A DNA stretch of 64,000 bases, from assembly GCA_009760885.1 (NCBI GenBank), contig CM019702.1:47911925-47975924 (forward strand), read 5' to 3'. Shown here piece after piece: positions 54,937 through 64,000 of the stretch. The notes beneath the pieces were generated by a model, which had not been told where the DNA came from, made no database searches, and saw nothing but the letters and a program-made list of their open reading frames with translations. Source of the stretch: Achatina immaculata. Lineage: Eukaryota; Mollusca; Gastropoda; Stylommatophora; Achatinidae. Position numbers and translations under genes: made by a program. Within the stretch, counting starts at the first letter, position 1; the number at the start of each line of letters is the position of its first letter.

Positions 54937-55490
54937 TCCGTGAAGAGAAATGGGTTCCGAGGTTGCGCTGCCCCGCCGGAGGTCGCGACAAACAGATCTA
55001 TCAACCTCATATTACCAGCCTCCAATTATTCTTCTACCAGCAAGGAGTTGTCTCCAGACACTCGTATTATTTATAGCGTTTTCTCTAGCACACGGAACTT
55101 TAAACAAAAAATCTGTTGATGACTGAGCCAATCTTTTTTACATTATTCTTGTCTGTTTCATTACTAAATATCCTTGGCTACATGCATGAGAAGCGAATAC
55201 ATGTTTCACCGACTGCTTTGCTTTCTCATCCCCTGGGGCTACAGCCGTTCTAAAAAATCTTAAACACTTTGATCAGTACTGTTTCTACTTGTCTGCGGTA
55301 TCTTGAGAATAAATAAGTTCTCGCTTACTTTTGGGTTTATAATTTTGATTTCATACAAGAACAACAGGTTATTTATTTATTTAAGAATGTACAAGAACAA
55401 CAGGTTATTTATTTATTTAAGAATGCACAAGAACAACATGTTATTTATTTATTTATTTAAGACTGTATTGAGAGTTCTTCTTTCGTTGTT
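54937..55490. other. Spacer with short 50-bp triplication
   Basis: ACAAGAACAACAGGTTATTT with TTATTTAAGAATG repeats three times at 55357-55460. No gene recognised. Confidence 0.7.
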
Positions 55491-55493
55491 CGC

Positions 55494-55800
55494 TCAGACA
55501 TCGACACCAATCTCTCTCAGAAATAAGGCAGCTTGTCTCAGGTTTTCAGCATCGCCGTAGAGCTTCTCTTGTAGGAGGGGCTGGGGTCTGGCCAGGTCCT
55601 TTGCCTGAGTGAGCAGTGTAGCTGGCAACTCTGGAGGACGTAATGTGCTGTCTGTTGTTCTCTGCCGCACGGCGCATGGGTCTGTTGTGCCACCTTTCGG
55701 CTACTAATATAGATAGTGAATCGGCCTGCAATGTCCCGTTCTCAGGACTCTTCCGTAAGTTGTTACCTTGTCGTGGTGAGAGAGCTTATGCGTTCCCATG
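55494..55800 (-). mobile_element. LINE C-terminal fragment, RNase H-type family
   Basis: On the minus strand TTYGRVLRTGHCRPIHYLY, DPCAVRQRTT, then LLQEKLYGDAENLRQAALF and RETGVDV before the stop at 55494-55496. This is the standard C-terminus of RNase H-bearing LINEs (RLRTGH-R-H-Y, PC--G, KLYG---LR-TA-F---TG). The frame contains one stop. It may be the continuation of the RNase H piece at 59.5 kb. Confidence 0.65.
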
Positions 55801-55828
55801 GTCACCAAAGCTAGACAGGTCTGAGGAT

Positions 55829-55850
55829 GGGGGGGGGGGGGGGGGGGGGG
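55829..55850. repeat. G homopolymer run
   Basis: About 21 consecutive G bases. Flanking 55.85-56.24 kb contains competing ORFs with no domain. Confidence 0.9.
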
Positions 55851-56402
55851 CAGACAAAGCCAACTTGTTGGGGACACCCAAAGGCTACAGAAGCAAACCC
55901 GAAAGAAATGTGTGTTGAAGACGAATGTACTAGGCCAAGGGAGCAAAGTGACGTAGACATGCAAGGAACTACAGTACAACGCAACTCTCTCTCTCCAATG
56001 ACACTACATCCACTTTCATCTGGACCTGGTGCTCTCCACCTGTGGGTCTTCGCCACGCAGGGAGAATGCCGAGTCCTAAGCCTCGACTGGGTCCGCCCAA
56101 AGCGACCGGTGGCCACTGTGCTACATGCCGTGGGGCATTGGGTATGAGATGCTGGATACGCCTAGTCTTTAATGCGTGTCTGAACTCGTGACACCCGTTA
56201 GGGAAAGAAGGCGCTGATATAAGGGCGAGAAAATGCATGTTCTACAACTGGGGGTGTCAAACTTGTGGCCTCAAAACCCACATCTACTACTGGATTAGGA
56301 AATGGAATAGCTATATCAACTAGTTTTTTCAAACGTCCATAACAATGAGAAAAAGGTGACAGTTATGAAGTGAACTGATTATTTTTTATTACCTTTTCTA
56401 AT

Positions 56403-56630
56403 CTAAAGTCCCGTAGCACCTGCACGCTGTACGGGGTATGAAGTGTTAGTGCCTTCACATTTCTAGGCCGCTACAGCATCTGAGGCAGGGGTGTCAGTAT
56501 CTTGCCTCGCTGCCTTTGTTTTCCCAGGGAAGTCCCAGGTACCAGGTACCCATTCTTTTAGGCTGGGTTGACTTCCGTGCTGTCGATCCGAAAAAAATTC
56601 CGTCCGAGTGCGAAAAACGAACCAGGGACA
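56403..56630 (-). mobile_element. tRNA-type SINE inserted at the LINE tail
   Basis: TTCTAAT lies on both sides (56396-56402 and 56631-56637). On the minus strand it reads TCCCTGGTTCG (box B region), an A/T-run, AGTCAACCCAGCC, AAAGAATGGGTACCTGG, GGCAAGATACTGACACCCC and GGCACTAACACTTC. These match the 39.1 kb SINE body. Confidence 0.75.
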
Positions 56631-56637
56631 TTCTAAT

Positions 56638-59051
56638 GAATGAATGAATGAATGATCTTTATTTTTAAAGGGTAAAGAATTGGTCACGCAGGCCCGTCTT
56701 ACATTCTGCCCTTCATCATTCCATCTTTCATTCTTCCCACACACTCAATTTAATACAAATATACGAATCAAATTAAATTAGGGAAAAAACATATCAAAAG
56801 AGTGTAAGATTAAACTGTTACATTCAAAGTAAAAAAGAAGAAGTAATTAACCTAATAAAATAGCTCTCACACACATATACACACAGACATATACATAAAC
56901 AAAAATACATTGTAAATACAGAGCTTCTAACATATGTTTTTTAAAACAAACATTAAAATAATTTCCAACAATATCTAACAAGTTACTTTTCGAACTATGT
57001 CATTTTAGTACTTGATGGTTGGCAAGTCATGGGTTGAGAGATTGCTGGTTATTCTATACAGGCATATACTTGTAAGCAAGCAAATAATGAAACACGTTTT
57101 AGTTAAAGGATGAAGTATTACTAATGGATTTTAAACGGTAGGGGAGTGTGTTCCAGAGCTGTACAGCAGAGTATGTAAGGCTTTTCTTGTACAGATCAAT
57201 CCTGGGTTTAGGAAGAAGACAGTTTTTTAAACGCTGGCTATGTTTAGTGTTATACGTAAACAGTGACAACAAGTAAGGCTGAGCATTGTGCAACAGAATT
57301 CTGTGAACAAACTTAACTTTGTTAAAAATGAGTCTGTATTTGAGGGGTAGAATTTGAGTTGTTTGTATTGATCTACAGTCTGTACTGGGTGTTTGTCACA
57401 AATCAGACTTAATGCTCTTTTCTGAAGTGAGTGGAGCCTTTTTGTGTTTCAGACTGAGCATCCATCCCACATTGTGGAACAGTAATCTAAGTGTTTGTAT
57501 GTGTGATATATAGTATATCTTTCTTGCGACTTTGTCGATAAAGCGTTTAATTTTGGCTAATTGGTAAACTTTCTATGCAATCAAGTTTGTTAGGTTATGT
57601 GCGTGAGAATTCCAAGTTAAATGCTCATCAAAGACGACTCCTAGAGTTTTATGTTTAATAACATTTTCTATTGCCTTAGTCCCAGCACAAAGCTGTAGTG
57701 AAGATTTTGTTGCATTCTGCAGTTTCTGTCTTGTAGTGATGAGCATGGATTTTGTTTTGTTGGTGTTTATCAACATATCATTTTTATTACTCCATTTAAC
57801 CAAACTGTTTACATCATTTTGGAGCGTTGTCTGTAGGATATTGATGTCATAGTCACTACTGTAAACAGTACAGTCATCAGCAAAATGATCACCCGAAGAG
57901 TGCTTTAAATATAACGGTAAGTCGTTAATACAGGTAGCAAAGAAAAGAGGACCAAGAATGGAGTCTTGAGGAATACCAGTATCGACCACAGAAGAGTCAA
58001 ATGATTTGTTTCTAAAGCAAACTATTTGTTTTCTACCTGCGAGAAAAAATGTAATAAATTCTGTTAGGTCAGGGTGTAATCTATAACCTCCTAGCTTTTT
58101 TGCAAGAATTTCATGATCTGTCATATCGAAGGCTTTCTTGAAATCAACAAAGACAGCACCACACAATTTGTCATCATTTATATTAGACAGTCAGCTTTCT
58201 GTCATTTTAGTTAATGCTGTGTGGCAGGAGTGATTTGGTCTAAAACCTGACTGACTGTCTATTAGTAGATTGTTTTCTTGCATATGGAGCAGTGTTAACT
58301 TTTGTATATGTTTTTCAAGAGGTTTGGATAATGATGACAGAATGGATGTGGGTCTGTAGTTTGAGAGGTCACTAATCTGTCCAGATTTAAAAAGAGGAAA
58401 AACTTTGTCGGGTTTAAAAGCGTCAGGGAAATAATGTTTGTCAATACACAAATTGTATATGTATGTTAGTGTGTCTGTGATAACTGGTGCAGCGTAACGT
58501 AGTATATTATTACTAATCTCATCACATCCTGCTGAGTTAGTGTTCTTTAAAGATCGGATGTAGTTATAAACCTCATCGACTGTGACGAAAGGAATATTAA
58601 TTTGTTTTAGCTTTACACATTTACTGTCGTTGTAAGTTTTCAACACGCTCAGTTCACAAGTAGGGGTCGGTAATGAAGATTTTAGAATACTAATTTCTTC
58701 CATAAAACGTTCACTGAAGTTAGTGCAAGTATGTTCACCATTAAGTATTTGTGGGTTAGATTGCTTCCTTTTATTTACAAGAGTATTAATCGCTTCCCAA
58801 ATGGATTTACTACCAGTTTTGTCTTTAACTAAATTTCTGACGTAATTTTTCATCTCCTGCTTAATTAAATACTGCACTTTATTCCTAAGTGAACGACAGC
58901 TACTGAAATCTCTGTTTTTATGAGCTTCATCCCGTTTCTTCATGAGTTGCAATATATCAGGAGTTATCCACAGGGACTTTGTTACGTGTTTTACTCTCAT
59001 TTCTTTGATGGTAGGCCAGTACACTAACAACCACATCACCCGAGGTACCCA
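56638..59051 (-). mobile_element. Family-B CR1/L2-like LINE, longest copy
   Basis: The (AATG)n tail (about 56636-56655), AATAAAGATC signal on the minus strand, GGGCAGAATGTAAGACGGGC segment and 3' untranslated region match the 43.5 kb copy. ATTACCTTTTC occurs at 56388-56398 and 59052-59062, an exact 11-bp duplication once the later SINE is removed. The copy is truncated at 59051 within the region upstream of the RT, with no endonuclease. Confidence 0.9.
57099..59039 (-). pseudogene. LINE reverse transcriptase with two stops and a frameshift
   Basis: The first 282 codons (59039-58191) cover the region before the RT: LWITPDILQLMKKRDEAHK, VDEVYNYIRSLKNTNSAGCD, and FPLFKSGQISDLSNYRPTSI to SGFRPNHSCHTAL. 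They end at a TGA where the 41.9 kb copy has TGG (Trp). The same frame resumes with VDFKKAFDMTDHEIL, GIPQDSILGPLF, FADDCTVYSS and NTNKTKSMLI to a TAG at 57573 (Gln in the other copy). Past this a 2-bp deletion near 57495 shifts the frame. The C-terminal PKPRIDLYKKSLTYSAVQLWN is readable at 57099-57293. Nonfunctional as it stands. Confidence 0.9.
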
Positions 59052-59284
59052 TTACCTTTTCAGGTCTTTAAAAATGTTTTTTTTTTACATGCATTTTTTT
59101 ATGTTTCTGCTACTTTTAATACAATAAATTACATTTTTATGATAACCTCGCGGGCCGCAAAAAAGGCCTCACGTACCGTACACGACACGCAGACCGCCAG
59201 TTGGACACACCTGTTCTACAGCTGCAAGATAACTATGACATACATATCACAACTGACTGATCTTAGGAGGCTGTATCAATGGTC

Positions 59285-59625
59285 AGGACATTCCCGTTCC
59301 GGTAACCTCCACCAGGTGTGTATACTGAACTGTGGCTGTCATGCCTGGATCTGTCACTTTCATCCACAGAGGGAGTTTATCCTCCCCCCCCCCTCCTCCT
59401 CTCTGCCACACTCTAGTTCCTTCATTTTGCGGATACAGGGGGGTTGTTCTTCTACCCCAACTTTTCACTCCTCCATCCCCATCATAACATCTGTCCATAA
59501 CAGCATTTGAGATGTCTGTCTTGTTCAGTTTCAGATGACCATATATGTGGAGGTCTCTTCGCAGCCAGTCGGTCGGCTTGCTCCTGCATGCCCAGGACAA
59601 TAGCTTCAGCAGATCCAGTAGAGAT
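59285..59625 (-). mobile_element. LINE RNase H-domain fragment
   Basis: On the minus strand QEQADRLAAKRPP is followed, one frame over, by IYGHLKLNKTDISNAV and later GRRTTPLYPQNEGTRVW. This is the end of an RNase H domain (GNxxADRLA--A) and the linker after it. It is decayed, with frameshifts. A (TG)n run (59630-59662) adjoins. Confidence 0.55.
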
Positions 59626-59662
59626 TATATGTGTGTGTGTGTGTGTGCGTGCGTGTGTGTGT

Positions 59663-60025
59663 GCAACCCAGCATTTACTGCAAGCAACAGCAGATCAACA
59701 AAAAGACATAGAAGATGAGAACTAGGAGAATTCAAGAAATAACATTTAAGTCGGAACTAGGTTGACCAGCAGAATACCACTCTGAACAGCTTAGAAGATC
59801 AACTTGTCAAGCATCCATCCAAAGGTCACTTACAGTTTTAACAAAATGTCCATTTGACGCAATGTTAAACGCCCTTTCACGAAGGGGTGTGTAGAGAAAT
59901 ATACTAAACAAAAGCACGCATCAAGTATTTAGCTATCAGAAGAAACAAAACAAGAGTCAAAGTACAGTGCCACTTCGTAAGTTCCTGAAAATACATCACT
60001 TGATATGAAATACGCCAAGCCATGA
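59663..60025. other. No gene recognised
   Basis: Spacer up to the target duplication of the next LINE. Nothing supported. Confidence 0.5.
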
Positions 60026-60036
60026 CATGAGTTCAT

Positions 60037-61574
60037 ATCATCAGCATCAGGTGCCGTGCCGACTGGCGTTGGCTATTATGGTTCTCCAGAGTACACGATC
60101 CTTCATGCAGGCCATTAGTTCAGTTAGTGATCTCCTCTCTCACCATCTCGTCAGACTGTCCAGTATCATTTCTCTTGGTCTTCCCTCTAGTTTTCCTGTT
60201 GTTATAATATTTTCAATGCCCCTTCTTCTCTCTGCATGTCCTGTGAAAGTACATTGTCGCTCTCTTATTTTTTTGACAATATTTTTTTATATCTCCAGCT
60301 CTTCTCATACATTCATCATTAGTTATTTTTGTTGTCCAGGGAATTCGCAATATTCTTCTGATAAACCACATTTCTGCTGCTTCCAATGACTTTTGTGCAG
60401 ACCTGCATATTGTCAATGATTCACTTCCATTAATAAGATTGTTCAATATTGCACTTTAGGATTCGTTTTCTAACATTCATTGATAAAGATGTGTTGGCTA
60501 ATATGTTTCTCATTCTCTGAAATGCATTCTTTGCCTGGCCTATTCTGTCCTTAATTTCTGTTCTGTATTTCCAATCTGAAGTTATCAGGCTCCAGGGATT
60601 TCAATTTTTGCACCTGCTTTAGAATAGTTCCATTTAATTTTATACTGCATGTTGGTGGATTATTTTTCTTAGATATAATCATAGTCTCTGTCTTTTTGAT
60701 GTTCAAAGTAAGGCCTTTCTGCTCACTTTCTTTGGCGACTTTATCCAAGAGATTTTGCAGGTCTTGTTGGTTCTCAGCTATCAGTACTGTGTCGTCAGCA
60801 TACCGAAGGTTGTTAATATTGTATCCTTCGACTTTTATACCTGGTTCTGTAATGATCGTTCTTAGAATATTCTCTCTGTACAGAGAAAAAAGGTCTGGAG
60901 ATAGTACAAATCCCTGTCGCACCCCTTGTTTTATTGGTTGATATTTTCCAGTTTTATTTTCAACTCGAATCGCTGCTTCCTGCTGCCAGTATAGATGTTT
61001 TACAATCCTCAGGTCTTTGCCGTCTATATTGATGTCTTCAAGCATTGTAATAATTTCATCATGTTTCACCTTGTCGAATGCCTTGGTGAAATCAAGGAAG
61101 CATAAGTAGAGATCTTTATGTACTTCTAAAGCTTTGTCTGTTTGTGTTCATAAAGCATAAATGGCATTGTGTGTTCCATTTCCTTCAACAGATCCAAACT
61201 GTTCCTATGCTACTTCCATTTTTATCTTTTTACTTGTTCTTCTCGTAATAATTCTCAGACGTAACTTTGTTATGTGACATGAGATGCTGACAGTCCTCTG
61301 GTCCTCGCATTCCTTTGCACCCGCTTTCTTTGGTATTGCTATAAAGTGGATCTAAGCAAGTCACTGGGCATATAACCACTGGTGTAAATGTCATTCAGTA
61401 ACTTGGTTATTATTTTTATTCCAATCTCCTCTAACGCCTCTATTTCTTCTATTGTTATATTATCAGGCCCAATGGCTTTTCCTTTCACAATGTGTTTGAT
61501 GGCATCTATGATTTCATCTTCAAGTACTGGTGGTCCATCACATTTTTCAGTATCTGGTGTTAATTCTGGTCTTT
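60037..61574 (-). mobile_element. RTE-like LINE family C, longest copy (1.54 kb)
   Basis: An exact 11-bp duplication CATGAGTTCAT (60026-60036 and 61575-61585) brackets it. The 3' end is a (TGATGC)-type tail whose first TGA is the stop codon. Truncated at the 5' end within the region just before the RT (LTPDTEKCDGPPVLEDE on the minus strand at 61573 down). Confidence 0.95.
60050..61574 (-). pseudogene. LINE reverse transcriptase, multiply interrupted
   Basis: Pieces in order on the minus strand: GPPVLEDEIIDAIKHI and KAIGPDNITIEEIE (about 61530-61440), a decayed stretch, and KAFDKVKHDEIITML (motif A, about 61080). Then IKQGVRQGFVLSPDLFSLY (motif B), LRYADDTVLIAENQQDLQ (motif C with catalytic DD) and NIKKTETMIISK (60551-61069 is one open frame). 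Last come EAAEMWFIRRILRIPWTTK (about 60375) and a frameshifted final 60 residues. The order and wording fit an RTE-type RT without endonuclease. Dead, but the central RT block is intact for 172 codons. Confidence 0.88.
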
Positions 61575-61585
61575 CATGAGTTCAT

Positions 61586-61990
61586 GTACATTCAAATATA
61601 TCACTCTCGCCGAAATCTATCAAACCATTCTGTGAGTTTTGTTGCAGACATCGTGTCAGACAATGCATAGTCAAATCAAGCTTGGTGAACGTTTCTCTAC
61701 TTCCAGAAAGAAAAACAAAAACAAAAACCCCCACTAAATTAGTTCATAATAATACAAATATCTCCGCGGAAAGACCACTCCATCTACTGATACTGTTATT
61801 AATTTCTGCACCCAGAGAACTTTTGTCTCGATCAGAAAAGTCTCTAGAATGGCGTCCGCATGAACGAAAACCTTTGGTTTACGCCGGAATGTGGTCGTGA
61901 TGGGAATAGCTTATCTTGTAAGTCGTATCGTGACACAGAGCTTGGACAATGCTTACTTTAAACTATACAGAGATCTCATACGAAGCAGAC
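61586..61990. other. No gene recognised
   Basis: AT-rich spacer between the LINE and the Helitron-like element. Confidence 0.5.
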
Positions 61991-61993
61991 TGC

Positions 61994-61994
61994 T

Positions 61995-62041
<47 letters not shown>

Positions 62042-62931
62042 GGACGTGTGTATGTATGTATGTATGTATGTTCCAGCATAACTCTTGAACGCGTGTAGCA
62101 ATTTCAACCAAAACATGTACACATATATCTTACAATCTGGAAATGTATAATGTCTGGGTAAGACGTCCCTATCTCCACTACGGTTGGGGTCAGAAAGGGG
62201 TGAGCTACTACCTACTAAATTCAAGGAGGAACAAAACAATGGTCTAAGAGAGATAATCGTGAAAAGCGGTGCTGGTCTAAGAGTAGCATTTGTTGCCTCC
62301 CGTGGCAAGTCGTTATAATTTTGATAGTCTCTTTTTGCTTTAATTATATTTGTAAAAAGAAATTTTAACTTTGTTTTTCCTTATGTTTATTTTAGCTGTT
62401 TATCGTATTCTACAGTAGATTTCATTGCTCAGTGACAGTGTGCCTTTTTTTCTATTTTTTTCAAATTAGCTTTTCAAATTAGGAGGAGAGAGGGAAAGAA
62501 GGAGAGACAGAAGAGACAGAGAAAGAAAGAGAGAGAAGGAGAGAGAGAGGAAGAGGGATAGAGAGGGAGAGGGAGGGAGGGAGGTAGGTAGAGAGAGATA
62601 GAGAGGGGAGAGAGAGGTAAGGATAGAGAGGGAGAGAAAGATAGAGAAGGAGAGAGAGATTTGAGATCGCAATGTTTCTTCCACGGATAACTTTATGTTG
62701 TTTGCTGAACCCAAGAATTTATTTATTCTTGCTCCTGGAGATGAAACTGAAAATGTTTATAACCAAGTTTTGAATTAAACTAATATTATAGGGAATTTGT
62801 AGAATTATACTTTTTAATACCTGTAAATAAAATTACTACGATATTACACTATAGATAGAATTAATTCCTTCTCCTGTCTAATAGACGATTGGAATTAATA
62901 AATATCCGGGCAATGCCGTGTAATCGGCTAG
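61994..62931 (+). mobile_element. Helitron-like non-autonomous element, about 0.94 kb
   Basis: The proposed 5' end is TCTATAATATATATAT and the 3' end is CCGGGCAATGCCGTG (a short hairpin at about 62906-62920) then TAATCGGCTAG followed by T. A 5' TC, a 3' CTAG preceded by a hairpin about 10 nt upstream, absence of inverted termini and absence of a target duplication are Helitron hallmarks. Internal landmarks are (TATG)n and GTTCCAGCATAACTCTTGAA at about 62050-62090, and a GA-rich microsatellite (62480-62660). No Rep/helicase frame. The base before TC is C rather than the usual A, so the 5' end is less certain. Confidence 0.65.
62480..62662. repeat. GA-rich microsatellite
   Basis: GAGAGA, GGGA and AGAT runs inside the Helitron-like element. 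The CT-strand ORF of 82 codons is an artefact. Confidence 0.9.
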
Positions 62932-63111
62932 TAAAGATAAAAAAAAAAGACGGAGAAAAGAATCCACGAAACAAAATATTGCAAGCAGTTACATTATAAA
63001 TACTTCAACAGTTTTTTTTTCATTCAGAAAAAGACAAACATTTAGAAAATGAAAAAAAAATTTTTTTAATTGAGGCCTTTGAAACGTGGCCATCCTGAAG
63101 CCAAGTTCTCA

Positions 63112-63500
63112 CAAAATTTACATTTATTGCTGAATACAGTCACATAAAAGTTACATCTATTACTGAAAAATAAAAGTCACATCTATCATTGAAAAAGGCT
63201 ACTATTATTGAAAAAGGCTCATAAAACTTAATTTACATTTATTACTGAAAAGAGTTCACAAAGTTTACATCTATTTCTGAAAAACAGCATTTACATCTAT
63301 TACTGAAAAAAAGGATCATAAAATTCAGATCTATCACTGAAAAAAGCTCATAAATGTACATGTACTACTGAAAAAAAAGGCTAAGAAAATTTCTATCACT
63401 GAAAAAGGCCCATATAATGTACATCTATTACTGAAAGAAAGGATCATAATATTTACATCTATTACTGAAAAACAAGCCTTAAAAATTAACTTACATTTAC
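63112..63500. repeat. Degenerate 35-41 bp array
   Basis: TTTACATCTATTACTGAAAA with AAGGCTCATAAAA recurs about ten times with many indels. Low-complexity AT background continues to 63770. Confidence 0.82.
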
Positions 63501-63774
63501 TATTGACAGATACAAGTTAATTTCTTTTTGAAATAAAAGATCATTTACATTTGCATTTGAAAAAAAAATAAGGATATAAATTCCCAGTGAATTCCCAAAG
63601 TTTACACCAACAATTAAACAGACAAACAAAATGCTCATCACATTTATACAATTCACTTAATAAAACATGAAACTGACATTAAATGCTAAGTAAGTCACAG
63701 CTGCTACAAGAATTAATAAGTTTACATTAATGACTGACTGATTTTACAAAAGTTACTAAATGAGTCAACATTAT

Positions 63775-63865
63775 CCTCGGGTACGCCGAAAGGTCAAGGA
63801 AAATGTGGGCACTGACACCACATCACCCTAAATTTCTCAGTGGCACAACAAGACAACATTTTATT
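63775..63865 (+). mobile_element. SINE 3' module
   Basis: GTCAAGGAAAATGTGGGCAC and TGACACCACATCACCC resemble the 3' module of the SINE at 16735-16800 (GTCAAGAAAAAATACGGGCA, TTAACACCGCGTCCC). No head is visible upstream. Confidence 0.5.
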
Positions 63866-64000
63866 TTTACTAAATAAGTCACTTATTTTATATCGGTTTC
63901 TAAGTAAGTCACCAAAATTACTAAATAAGCCACTAGTTTTACAACAGTTACTAAATACGTTTCTGGAAGTCTGTTACTCATTTAAAATTTTTGTTCCAAC

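Larger units (their letters stand above)
56248..59213. mobile_element. hAT-type element interrupted by nested insertions
   Basis: The left end CTGGGGGTGTCAAACTTGTG and the right end, read on the minus strand, CAGGTGTGTCCAACTGGCGG, are hAT-like inverted termini. TTCTACAA (56240-56247) and TTCTACAG (59214-59221) form the 8-bp duplication with one change. The hAT sequence itself is only 56248-56398 and about 59063-59213, some 300 bp. Everything between came later: a family-B LINE and then a SINE. Confidence 0.82.

Noticed and set aside
54705..55119. Several Arg/Glu-rich or Ser/Leu/Pro-rich ORFs of 90-134 codons
   Set aside because: All derive from the GA microsatellite at 54774-54936; both strands and several frames are open at once.
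55643..56238. Overlapping ORFs on both strands around the G-run
   Set aside because: Their extension depends on the homopolymer G/C run. The recognisable part (below 55.8 kb) is LINE C-terminus on the minus strand.

Overview
This is a repeat-dominated stretch of a metazoan nuclear genome. The LINE and SINE families resemble those of lophotrochozoans, most likely a mollusc and perhaps a gastropod. That placement is an inference from the style of the reverse transcriptases and from a tRNA-headed SINE with a conserved central domain. No ribosomal gene, host tRNA, CRISPR array or bacterial-type operon is visible. I could not recognise a single host protein-coding exon. Nearly every long open frame is either a decayed transposable element or a tandem repeat whose period is a multiple of three.

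Layout. 0-5 kb: a degenerate 28-30 bp array, a hAT-type MITE, simple GA repeats, a 5'-truncated RTE-like LINE and a short LINE 3' end. 5-8 kb: two degenerate repeat blocks and a 1.1 kb satellite with 44-bp and about 31-bp monomers. 9-16 kb: a tRNA-derived SINE, an unclassified 341-bp element (called X here) with a 34-bp expansion, a long decayed CR1/L2-like LINE (family B), and a second RTE-like copy. 16-25 kb: SINEs, purine-rich repeats, two hAT MITEs about 300 bp apart, two family-A LINE insertions with clear target duplications, and a 28-bp array. 25-32 kb: three X copies, LINE fragments, and a dispersed repeat (Y) with a conserved hairpin. 33-34 kb: a deletion derivative of a mariner transposon. 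34-39 kb: another X copy, a 33-bp array, and a 1.7 kb tandem duplication containing a family-A LINE whose 3' coding end has become a 24-bp minisatellite. 41-45 kb: a family-B LINE with a nearly continuous reverse-transcriptase frame, and RNase H-type LINE debris. 48-51 kb: 15-, 27- and 39-bp arrays, the 27-bp one inside an inverted pair of X elements. 54-62 kb: a hAT-derived 30-bp array, a hAT element invaded by a family-B LINE that was itself invaded by a SINE, the longest RTE-like copy, and a Helitron-like element at 62-63 kb. The window ends in a degenerate ACATCTATTACTGAAAAA-type array and a SINE 3' module.

How it fits together. Families A and C (RTE-like) end with the stop codon fused to a short tandem tail. 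Family B ends in AATAAAGA plus a tetranucleotide tail. Five A/C insertions carry exact 9-11 bp target duplications. X copies, SINEs and MITEs are the non-autonomous layer. A recurring theme is minisatellite birth inside transposable elements: X twice at different internal segments, LINE A, and probably a hAT relic. Stretches not listed as features showed only unremarkable AT-rich sequence. All repeat relationships were found by eye; none was confirmed by alignment or database search.
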